This document shows positions 1-5,225 of a stretch of 5,253 bases of DNA, piece after piece (within the stretch, counting starts at the first letter, position 1; every line of letters starts with the position of its first letter). The stretch is taken from NCBI GenBank assembly GCA_919902745.1, contig CAKKRN010000004.1, forward strand, positions 1 to 5,253, written 5' to 3'. The notes under the pieces are model-generated. The model was not told where the DNA came from and ran no database searches. It saw only the letters and a list, made by a program, of their open reading frames with translations. Source of the stretch: Syntrophaceae bacterium (lineage in GTDB: Bacteria; Desulfobacterota; Syntrophia; Syntrophales; UBA5619). The position numbers and the translations under genes are program-made.

Positions 1-13
1 TCTTAGCCACAAT

Positions 14-42
14 TTGTAATTTCGTGAAATCGGGTGTATAAT
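14..42 (+). promoter_or_regulatory. sigma70-like promoter of the wrbA-type gene
   Basis: A -35 element TTGTAA (14-19) and a perfect -10 TATAAT (37-42) are separated by 17 bases, and the gene starts 30 bases after the -10. The spacer holds a short inverted repeat, ATTTC-GT-GAAAT (19-30), which could be an operator but is small enough to be chance. The promoter reads into the quinone reductase gene and possibly on into the two genes after it. Confidence 0.6.
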
Positions 43-71
43 TATTTTTGACTCAAGAAAGGAGGAACATC

Positions 72-689
72 ATGAAGGTTTTCATCGTATATTATTCCAT
101 GTATGGCCATATCCACCGGATGGCGGAAGCGGTTCGGGAAGGCGCCGGGGAAGTCGGCGGGGCCGATGTTCATCTATACCGCGTGCCGGAAACCCTCCCG
201 GAAGAGGTCCTGAAAAAAATGGGCGCCCTGGAGTCCCAGCAGGCCATGGCCCATGTGCCGGTCTGCAACGTGGAGGAGCTGCCCCAGGCGGATGCCATTA
301 TCTTCGGCACGCCCACGCGGTTCGGAAACATGTGCGGTCAAATGCGCCAGTTTCTCGATGCGACCGGAGGACTCTGGGGCCAGGGGGCTCTTGTCGGAAA
401 GGTGGGCAGCGTCTTTGTCAGCAGCGCAACCCAGCACGGCGGCCAGGAATCGACCATCCTCGGTTTTCATGTCACCCTGCTGCACCACGGAATGGTCGTG
501 GTCGGTCTGCCCTATGCTTTCGCGGGGCAGATGCGCATCGACGAGCTGACCGGCGGATCTCCCTATGGGGCGTCCACCATTGTGGGGGGTGAAGGCGAAC
601 GCATGCCGTCGGAGAATGAACTGGCCGCGGCCCGCTTTCAGGGAAGGCATGTGGCCGGGATTGCGTCCAAATTGTCCCGGAAACCATAA
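72..689 (+). CDS. wrbA: WrbA-type NAD(P)H:quinone oxidoreductase (flavodoxin fold)
   Basis: This 205-residue protein looks like a complete WrbA/type IV NAD(P)H:quinone oxidoreductase, a soluble FMN enzyme that reduces quinones by two electrons and so avoids semiquinone radicals. The N-terminus [13 protein letters not shown] is the first flavodoxin strand plus the FMN phosphate loop (about residues 9-14). PTRFGNM (81-87), [10 protein letters not shown] (118-125) and GGSPYGAST (161-169) are typical WrbA flavin and active-site segments. The length matches the family (about 200). The ATG at 72 is chosen because AAAGGAGG (58-64) sits just before it; a TTG at 48 in frame would swallow that ribosome site. 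The gene is first in a plus-strand row with a thioredoxin-like gene after a 112-base gap. The fold and family are clear; the physiological substrate is not shown. Confidence 0.93.
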   Translation: MKVFIVYYSMYGHIHRMAEAVREGAGEVGGADVHLYRVPETLPEEVLKKMGALESQQAMAHVPVCNVEELPQADAIIFGTPTRFGNMCGQMRQFLDATGGLWGQGALVGKVGSVFVSSATQHGGQESTILGFHVTLLHHGMVVVGLPYAFAGQMRIDELTGGSPYGASTIVGGEGERMPSENELAAARFQGRHVAGIASKLSRKP

Positions 690-732
690 AAACGCAGACC
701 CTCCGGGAGCCAAGAGATGTCGATGATGATCC

Positions 733-761
733 TTGAAAAAGGAAAGTCAAAGTTCTGTAAG
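733..761 (+). promoter_or_regulatory. possible weak promoter before the thioredoxin-like gene
   Basis: TTGAAA (733-738) and TGTAAG (756-761) are spaced by exactly 17 bases, matching the sigma70 consensus at 5/6 and 4/6 positions. It would start transcription near 768, about 34 bases before the thioredoxin-like start codon. No terminator is visible after the upstream wrbA-type gene, so this may add to read-through rather than replace it. It could be chance. Confidence 0.3.
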
Positions 762-801
762 GCGCCGGCGTCGGCCCGCGGTGATCAGAGGAGGAGATCG
801 G

Positions 802-1137
802 ATGAACACGAAGGATAAATGCGATCGGGTCGATCAGCAACAGGATCTTGAGAAAATACTGGCGGCCAAGGGCCGGGTGATCGCCCTCTGGTATGCTTCC
901 TGGTGCCCTTTTTGTAAAAAGTTTTTGCCCATATTCGAGAAGCACGCCGAGGGGGAAGGGCGGAATTTTCTGCTGGTCCGCGATGATCAGGATAGCATGG
1001 GGGGGCAATATGCGGTGGAGGTGTTTCCAACCGTGCTTTTCTTTGAAAACGGAGCGGTTTCAAAACGGCTGGACGGCGTCCCGGGAGTGGGGCTCACCGA
1101 AGAACAACTGGTGGACTTCATTGCCGCATGCCCGTAA
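802..1137 (+). CDS. thioredoxin-like protein with WCPFC active site
   Basis: This is a 111-residue single-domain thioredoxin-fold protein. The redox motif W34-C-P-F-C38 follows the strand VIALWYAS, and the conserved cis-proline lies in VFPT (Pro76), followed by the strand VLFFENG. There is no signal peptide or membrane segment, so it should be cytoplasmic and act in dithiol-disulfide exchange. The CPFC dipeptide differs from the CGPC of standard thioredoxin, which implies a different redox potential or partner, so it is better called thioredoxin-like than trxA. The ATG at 802 is preceded by a strong purine-rich ribosome site (AGAGGAGGAG, 787-796). An upstream in-frame TTG at 733 would add an Arg-rich, poorly conserved-looking leader and is not favoured. 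It lies between the wrbA-type and TPR genes on the same strand. Confidence 0.87.
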   Translation: MNTKDKCDRVDQQQDLEKILAAKGRVIALWYASWCPFCKKFLPIFEKHAEGEGRNFLLVRDDQDSMGGQYAVEVFPTVLFFENGAVSKRLDGVPGVGLTEEQLVDFIAACP

Positions 1138-1234
1138 CCGGAGCATCGCGTTGAGTCCGGAGGAGCAGATTTCGATCATCCGCAGGCCCGACAAGGGTTC
1201 CGGGTAAAGATGGATAGAGGAAGTTAAGTCTGAT

Positions 1235-1942
1235 ATGGCAACGCAACGCAAACAGCCGGTGCAAACGAAACAGGGGCCGAGACCCGCGACGAATGAAACG
1301 GCGGCCCGTCTATTTCTGACCGGCTTCGTCTGCCTCTGCATCGGGCTGGGAATCGGCTATCTCATCGGCAAACAATCCGCGGAGGTAAGCGCCCCCGTCG
1401 CATCGATGCCGTTCCAAGGGCAAACGTCTCCCCCGTCCCAGGGTCAGCCGCCGATACAGAATCCTGCCATCGCCGCTCAAAACGAGGCCAGCCTCAGGGC
1501 GCTGTTGATGGCCAACCCGAAAAATCTCAACGCGCTCATCCAACTCGGCAATCTTTATTACGATCAGGGACAGCACCTGCAGGCGGTTGAGTGGTACGGC
1601 AAGGCGCTGGACATCGATCCCCGGAATCCCAATGTGCGCACGGATCGGGGTACCAGCTATTGGAATCTCAATCGGCCCGACGAGGCCATCGCCGAGTTCC
1701 AGAAGTCTCTCCAGGTTGATCCGGGCCACGCACAGACCCTCTACAACCTGGGGTTGGTTTACCTGCAGGGCAAGAACAATATCGCCGAAGCGAAGAAGGC
1801 ATGGCAAAAGCTGCTGGCGGTCAATCCGAATTATCCCAACCGTACCGATATCGAGCGGCAATTGGCCTCAATGGCGGCGCCCCCTCCGGCTGGAGTTCCG
1901 GCCGCGCAGAAAAACACGGCCTCGCCCGGCCGAAAAAAATGA
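1235..1942 (+). CDS. membrane-anchored TPR protein
   Basis: A 235-residue protein has a short basic N-terminus, one hydrophobic segment (about 26-45, ending GLGIGYLIGK), a Pro/Gln-rich linker (about 50-80), then at least three tetratricopeptide repeats (about 97-130, 131-164, 165-199) with hallmarks such as LGNLYYDQGQ, ALDIDPRNP, AIAEFQKSLQVDPG and LYNLGLVYL. The C-terminus is a low-complexity Ala/Pro/Lys tail. With basic residues before the membrane segment and no cleavage site apparent, the TPR domain probably faces the periplasm and serves as a protein-binding scaffold. It resembles the TPR part of cytochrome c biogenesis or other envelope assembly factors, but no specific partner is evident. 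GAGGAAG (1217-1223) is the likely ribosome site, 11 bases from the ATG, a rather long spacing. Its stop codon lies inside a terminator for the opposite strand. Confidence 0.85.
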   Translation: MATQRKQPVQTKQGPRPATNETAARLFLTGFVCLCIGLGIGYLIGKQSAEVSAPVASMPFQGQTSPPSQGQPPIQNPAIAAQNEASLRALLMANPKNLNALIQLGNLYYDQGQHLQAVEWYGKALDIDPRNPNVRTDRGTSYWNLNRPDEAIAEFQKSLQVDPGHAQTLYNLGLVYLQGKNNIAEAKKAWQKLLAVNPNYPNRTDIERQLASMAAPPPAGVPAAQKNTASPGRKK

Positions 1943-1955
1943 TCCGTTCGGATCA
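1933..1955 (-). terminator. intrinsic terminator of the minus-strand (hgc/QueG-like) transcript
   Basis: The arms TGATCCG (1940-1946) and CGGATCA (1949-1955) form a hairpin; read on the minus strand it is a 6-bp stem closed by a GAAC tetraloop and followed at once by seven T (complement of A 1933-1939). This is the classic rho-independent layout for minus-strand transcription. It lies about 140 bases beyond the QueG-like stop codon. It overlaps the last codons and the TGA of the converging TPR gene. On the plus strand no T run follows the hairpin, so it should work in one direction only. Confidence 0.7.
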
Positions 1956-2097
1956 CCGGCAGGATCGAATGCGGGCACGGCTCCGGATTTGGCCCGCCCG
2001 CCTGATCCTGGGGAAGAGCCTCCGCATTGAGAATGGCCGGCAGGAAGCGCCCTGTTCGTGGGACTGTTTCGTCGTCTTTGAAAGGGCCTCCCCGAAG

Positions 2098-2976
2098 TTA
2101 CCCGGTTCGCGCGGGGAGGGGGATCTTCGCCTCGCAGGGGACGCCGACTTGGCAGAGACCGCAGCCTGAGGTATCAAAACCAAACCGGGACTTGATCGAT
2201 TTTGACGATACTTCGTTGATGTAGGTATGACATTTTTCCTTGTCATGCCCCTCCCGGGTGATGGCGCCCGCCGGGCAGCGGTCGATGCATTTGCCGCAGC
2301 TCCCGTTGAAGTAGAAGAGGCAGTAGGCGTGGTGGTCGGTGTAGGGCCGCTCCGACGGGGGGACGACGATCCTGGCCACAACGGAGCCGCAGCGCATCGC
2401 CTTTCCCTTGGGGGTGATCAGGCCGTCGCACAGACCGAAGGTGCCAAGGCCGGAGGCGAACGCCGCATGCCTCTCCGACCAGGAAGAGGCGAAACCGTAG
2501 CGGGCGGATTTTTCCCATTTCCAGGCGGGCGCGTTCATGGGCGCCACGGCCTCGGTACCGGCCTCGCGAAGGACCCCCACCAGATGGTCGCGCAGCTTGA
2601 TGTTGAACTCCTCCCCATATTTGCGGGATCTTGCCCATCTCTCTGCGGAAACGGCCTTTTCCCGGCGGTTGTCACGCCGGGTCTGTTTCGTCTGCGGCAG
2701 GATCCAGGAGATCACGGTCAATTCGCCGGGCGCGACCCGCAGCCCGGGAAACGTCGCGGCGAAGATCTCCTGCGGGGTCCAATAGAACGGGCCGATATCG
2801 TCCTTGAACCCCTGATACAGCGGGTCGTCGCCGCGGGAGAAGCCGATGAGCGGCTCCGCCCACGCCGGTTCATGGACGCCTTCGAACTGAAGGCTGTTCT
2901 CCGCGGAGGCCGTGTATCGGATGATGCAATCCCGGATCCACGCCGCGTCGTTCTTCCCCCTCGCCGTCTCCCCCAT
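2098..2976 (-). CDS. QueG-like double [4Fe-4S] protein (epoxyqueuosine reductase/reductive dehalogenase superfamily relative)
   Basis: A 292-residue protein resembles the catalytic and ferredoxin part of epoxyqueuosine reductase (QueG). ERWARSRKYGEEFNIKLRDHL (about 112-132) corresponds to the conserved QueG segment around its RGRDYH motif. SWSERHAAFASGLGTFGL (165-182) matches the core Ala-Gly-Leu-Gly region. The C-terminal ferredoxin domain has C219, then CGKCIDRCP (C227, C230, C234), C249, and CGLCQVGVPC (C272, C275, C281): eight cysteines, enough for two [4Fe-4S] clusters, but with non-standard spacing (one Cys of the first motif displaced to 219, and CX2CX5C in the second). The HEAT-repeat tail of true QueG is absent, so the substrate is probably different. 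The ATG at 2976 follows GAGAGGTG (complement of 2981-2988). The gene lies 168 bases after hgcB on the same strand; a possible -10 TATGAT (complement of 3080-3085) lacks a convincing -35. Confidence 0.78.
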   Translation of the reverse strand: MGETARGKNDAAWIRDCIIRYTASAENSLQFEGVHEPAWAEPLIGFSRGDDPLYQGFKDDIGPFYWTPQEIFAATFPGLRVAPGELTVISWILPQTKQTRRDNRREKAVSAERWARSRKYGEEFNIKLRDHLVGVLREAGTEAVAPMNAPAWKWEKSARYGFASSWSERHAAFASGLGTFGLCDGLITPKGKAMRCGSVVARIVVPPSERPYTDHHAYCLFYFNGSCGKCIDRCPAGAITREGHDKEKCHTYINEVSSKSIKSRFGFDTSGCGLCQVGVPCEAKIPLPARTG

Positions 2977-3144
2977 GGTTCACCTCTCCGATCGTCCGGG
3001 GACGCCCCCGTTGATAAACACCCGTTTCCCGACCGCCCTAAAACAAAAAGCGGTACGGCCGGGAGCGATTACGCGGGCGATCATATCCCTAAACGGCGAT
3101 GTTTGCCACCGGAAAATTCGGGACGGATAGTGATGGGCTGACCC

Positions 3145-3474
3145 CTACCCGCAGCAGCCCTTCTCATTCGCGGCGGGCGGCGAACAGTCGGGTGAAGTAG
3201 TACAGCAACAAGCGGCATCCGTCTTGCCCAGCATGGCGTTGATCACCGCCGCCGCGCAGCCGACGCCGGCCTGCACGGAAATCGCCTCGAACGGACAGTT
3301 CCGGCTGCAGGCGCCGCACTCCATGCACGCGTCCCGATCCCGGATCTCGGCATTCCTCGTGTTCATTTTAAACACCTCGTGGGGACAGACCTCCAGGCAC
3401 ATCCCGCAGCCGGTGCATTTCTCCTGATCGAGTTTCAGAGTGACCACATCTTTCAGGTAAGTCAGTTGTCTCAT
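3145..3474 (-). CDS. hgcB: HgcB, ferredoxin partner of the mercury-methylating corrinoid protein
   Basis: HgcB is the [4Fe-4S] protein required with HgcA for Hg(II) methylation; it is thought to reduce the HgcA corrinoid and to pass or bind mercury. This 109-residue protein has two full ferredoxin motifs, CTGCGMCLEVCP (C20, C23, C26, C30) and CMECGACSRNCP (C50, C53, C56, C60). It also has the extra family cysteine in VGC73, and a vicinal C-terminal pair C107-C108 before a final Gly. Between these lie a CCC run (89-91) and C97, so the tail is longer and richer in cysteine than in the roughly 95-residue HgcB of the model strain ND132 as I recall it. The ribosome site AGGAG (complement of 3482-3486) overlaps the hgcA stop codon, 10 bases lie between the genes, and translation is probably coupled. 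The C73 and CC tail next to HgcA separate it from a generic ferredoxin. Confidence 0.94.
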   Translation of the reverse strand: MRQLTYLKDVVTLKLDQEKCTGCGMCLEVCPHEVFKMNTRNAEIRDRDACMECGACSRNCPFEAISVQAGVGCAAAVINAMLGKTDAACCCTTSPDCSPPAANEKGCCG

Positions 3475-3481
3475 CGTAAGA

Positions 3482-3486
3482 CTCCT
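3482..3486 (-). promoter_or_regulatory. ribosome binding site of hgcB, overlapping the hgcA stop
   Basis: AGGAG on the minus strand sits 7 bases before the hgcB ATG. Its AG is shared with the hgcA stop codon TAG (3485-3487). This arrangement favours translational coupling and a fixed ratio of the two partner proteins. Confidence 0.7.
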
Positions 3487-4651
3487 ATGCTATCAAACGT
3501 GACGCAACCCATATAATCAGGCCGCTCAATCCCATTCCGATCTCCGTGGGGAGCGCCCACCGCATCTCCTTGTTCACCCCGGAAAGGGATGTATAGGTGG
3601 ATGCCCCGGTAAAATTCATCGCCAGAAAGGCCGTTACGGCCGGGATGATCAGCAGCCACGCCAGAATGCCGAGCCGCCCCGCCCACATCGACGGATCGTA
3701 CCCCTGCAGGGTAAGCATAATGACCGCCACGACCGCACCGAGCACCAATCCCTTCGCCGAGAATGCCCGTCCGGGGAGATACGGTAAAAGAAGGGGATGG
3801 ATCACCGCCCCCCCCACGATCGCACTCAGAAACGCCAAGACGGCAAAGGAGCCGTCATGAAGGGCGTTCGCCCAGAAACCGGCAGGACCGCCGATGCCGC
3901 CGAGGAGGAACAGGAGAGGCGCGATGATCAATGTCGGTTTTATGGTTTCAACCAGCTCGATCGGGATCAGGACGGCCCTCTCCTTGAGTGGGAAGGTCTT
4001 GAGGCGCATTGTGCTTGTGGCCTTGAAACCGGCATCGATATAGGCCGGCAGGTCCTCGGCCTTGATCGGACCGTAACGGACGCCGAATCCGGAGAGTTTC
4101 TTGACAGTGTGGGCGGCTACGCCCGGCGCCCCCAACTGGGGCAGGATCAACGACCGGTGGCCGACGACCTCTTTCAGGCCGCTCGCTTCGATCCTTCCGA
4201 CCAGTTCCTCCGTCCCGAAGGTCCCCTTTCCGGCGGCGCACCAGACGTTGATCCCCTTCGTATCGAGCGCCAGGATCCAGAGATCCCGGCCGGGCAGGGC
4301 GCTCCGCAGCTCGTCGAAGCTCATCTTGTAATTGGCGCTCACCAGGACGGGCGACTCCCGATGCGGATTCCCCAGGGCGTACAGACCCGGATCGATGGCG
4401 TAATCCATCCGTCCGACCCCCCAGCGGGCCTTGACGGCCCCCCAGCGATCCCGCCATTGCAGCTCCGAGGATACCCGCGGAACGCTCCCGGCCGGCGTCG
4501 AAACGGACCCGATCACGAAACCCTGGTCGAGGCGCGGAAGGCTCGTCCGCGTTTCACCGGCGCCGCTTGCACAGCAGGCGGAACCGGTATAGGACGGCAG
4601 AACGATGGTCTCTTTCTGTTGACAACAAGAGGGCTGACTCGATTGTTTCAT
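3485..4651 (-). CDS. hgcA: HgcA, membrane corrinoid protein of mercury methylation
   Basis: HgcA carries a methyl group on a corrinoid cofactor and transfers it to Hg(II), giving methylmercury. The 388-residue product has a cytoplasmic corrinoid-binding domain with the diagnostic cap-helix motif NVWCAAGK (135-142). Cys138 is the residue expected to coordinate cobalt. The motif lies within a stretch (YAIDPGLYALG, then SANYKMSFDELRSALP) like the corrinoid iron-sulfur protein domain. About five hydrophobic helices follow (near 240-255, 267-288, 300-317, 326-346, 368-387), the usual HgcA membrane domain. The N-terminus is some 45-50 residues longer than in ND132 HgcA as I recall it and holds two vicinal cysteine pairs (C9-C10, C26-C27). 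The ATG at 4651 is preceded by GGAGGA at 6 bases; a GTG at 4675 would overlap the regulator gene and lacks such a site. It is the second gene of the regulator-hgcA-hgcB operon. Confidence 0.95.
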   Translation of the reverse strand: MKQSSQPSCCQQKETIVLPSYTGSACCASGAGETRTSLPRLDQGFVIGSVSTPAGSVPRVSSELQWRDRWGAVKARWGVGRMDYAIDPGLYALGNPHRESPVLVSANYKMSFDELRSALPGRDLWILALDTKGINVWCAAGKGTFGTEELVGRIEASGLKEVVGHRSLILPQLGAPGVAAHTVKKLSGFGVRYGPIKAEDLPAYIDAGFKATSTMRLKTFPLKERAVLIPIELVETIKPTLIIAPLLFLLGGIGGPAGFWANALHDGSFAVLAFLSAIVGGAVIHPLLLPYLPGRAFSAKGLVLGAVVAVIMLTLQGYDPSMWAGRLGILAWLLIIPAVTAFLAMNFTGASTYTSLSGVNKEMRWALPTEIGMGLSGLIIWVASRLIA

Positions 4652-4657
4652 AACCCA

Positions 4658-4663
4658 TCCTCC
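4658..4663 (-). promoter_or_regulatory. ribosome binding site that fixes the hgcA start
   Basis: GGAGGA on the minus strand lies 6 bases before the ATG at 4651 and inside the 16-base gap after the regulator stop codon. It supports the ATG at 4651 over the in-frame GTG at 4675, which lies upstream of this site. Confidence 0.75.
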
Positions 4664-4667
4664 GTAA

Positions 4668-5132
4668 TTATTCACAGCACCGACACGCGACGGCGGCCCT
4701 TCTCATGGCCTCCGTAAACACCCTGACCGATTCCAAGACCCCCTTCCTCTGCTCTTCCGGGATCTGCCGGGTGATGTTTTGGAAAAAACCCCCCAGGCAC
4801 AGCCAGACCCTCCGGTGGGTCTCCCTCCCCTCTTCCGTCAAGGTGAGTCTCGCCGCCCGGGAATCATGCGCTGCCCTGGAGCGTTTCAAGAGGCCCTTCC
4901 GGATCAGCGGATTCACCAGGCGGGTAGTCGTACTCTTCTCCACGGAAAGGATCCCGTGAAGCTCCGCCAGACCCAATTCCCCCTTTTTCGCGACGGCGTC
5001 CAGGATTATAAACTGATGGAACGTGACGTCCTGGCAAATGGCCTCATCCCGGCTGCAGCACCGGATCTCCCGGGCGAGGCTCATGATGACTTCCATGATT
5101 TCCCGGCAGTTCTTATCGAGATTCGTTGACAT
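4668..5132 (-). CDS. cysteine-rich MarR-family regulator, first gene of the hgcAB operon
   Basis: A 154-residue MarR-type winged-helix DNA-binding protein. Residues 36-50 (VTFHQFIILDAVAKK) form the usual helix leading into the winged helix-turn-helix (about 53-103), with LAELHGILSVEKSTTTRLV as helix-turn-helix and DSRAARLTLTEEG as the wing; the C-terminal helix should dimerise. It has eight cysteines: C9, C25-C26, C33, C112 and a CRCCE tail (C150, C152, C153). That is unusual for MarR and suggests a sensor of a thiophilic metal or metalloid (Hg(II), As(III)) or of redox state; this is inference. The ATG at 5132 has no ribosome site and falls at the predicted transcript start, so translation may be leaderless. 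The next ATG (5096) would cut off the first helix. The gene ends 16 bases before hgcA, so it is almost surely cotranscribed and likely autoregulated. Confidence 0.9.
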   Translation of the reverse strand: MSTNLDKNCREIMEVIMSLAREIRCCSRDEAICQDVTFHQFIILDAVAKKGELGLAELHGILSVEKSTTTRLVNPLIRKGLLKRSRAAHDSRAARLTLTEEGRETHRRVWLCLGGFFQNITRQIPEEQRKGVLESVRVFTEAMRRAAVACRCCE

Positions 5133-5133
5133 G

Positions 5134-5148
5134 GTTGTGTTATACAAC
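5134..5148. promoter_or_regulatory. inverted repeat covering the -10, candidate MarR-type operator
   Basis: GTTGT (5134-5138) and ACAAC (5144-5148) form a perfect 5-bp inverted repeat around GTTAT. Read on the minus strand it is GTTGTATAACACAAC, similar in style to the AT-rich TTG-CAA palindromes bound by MarR proteins. It covers the whole -10 element, so a bound dimer would block RNA polymerase. No second copy was found in the window. Confidence 0.6.
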
Positions 5149-5168
5149 TATATGGGCTGACCTGTCAA
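5139..5168 (-). promoter_or_regulatory. promoter of the regulator-hgcA-hgcB operon
   Basis: On the minus strand a perfect -35 TTGACA (complement of 5163-5168) is followed after 18 bases by -10 TATAAC (complement of 5139-5144). Transcription would begin near 5132, at or beside the A of the regulator ATG. The strong -35 fits a promoter that is held down by a repressor rather than one that needs an activator. Confidence 0.68.
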
Positions 5169-5225
5169 GAAAAAAATGGAGGGCCGGTAAATTATTTTTG
5201 ACGCATCTCCACACCACCAGTTCAT
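5148..5225 (-). CDS. possible 25-residue leader ORF upstream of the regulator
   Basis: An ATG at 5225 follows a near-perfect ribosome site AAAGGAG (complement of 5231-5237) at 5 bases and opens a 25-codon frame beginning MNWWCGDASK and ending at a TAG inside the regulator promoter. It has no recognisable domain. Because it crosses the TTGACA element of the next promoter, it would need a transcript starting further right, where GATAAT (complement of 5243-5248) might act as a -10. It may be a real small gene, the relic of a larger one, or chance. Confidence 0.2.
   Translation of the reverse strand: MNWWCGDASKIIYRPSIFFLTGQPI

Noticed and set aside
1151..1207. Short frame starting at TTG after the thioredoxin-like gene (ends KGSG)
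   Set aside because: Only 18 codons, no ATG and no family match; treated as spacer sequence.
2997..3010. CGGGG-N4-CCCCG hairpin between hgcB and the QueG-like gene
   Set aside because: No T run follows on either strand, so it does not look like an intrinsic terminator; a 5-bp GC stem is easily found by chance in this composition.
2227..3141. 304-codon open frame on the plus strand
   Set aside because: It is antisense to the QueG-like gene, has low-complexity Arg/Gly/Pro composition and no ribosome site or domain; long antisense frames are common in GC-rich genes.
4652..4675. GTG at 4675 as an earlier hgcA start
   Set aside because: It would overlap the regulator gene and has no ribosome site, while GGAGGA sits 6 bases before the ATG at 4651.
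3797..4717. 306-codon open frame on the plus strand
   Set aside because: It is the antisense shadow of hgcA, whose motifs, helices and ribosome site are clear.
5133..5147. TTG at 5147 as the regulator start
   Set aside because: It lies inside the operator and just upstream of the predicted -10 element, so it would not be in the transcript.
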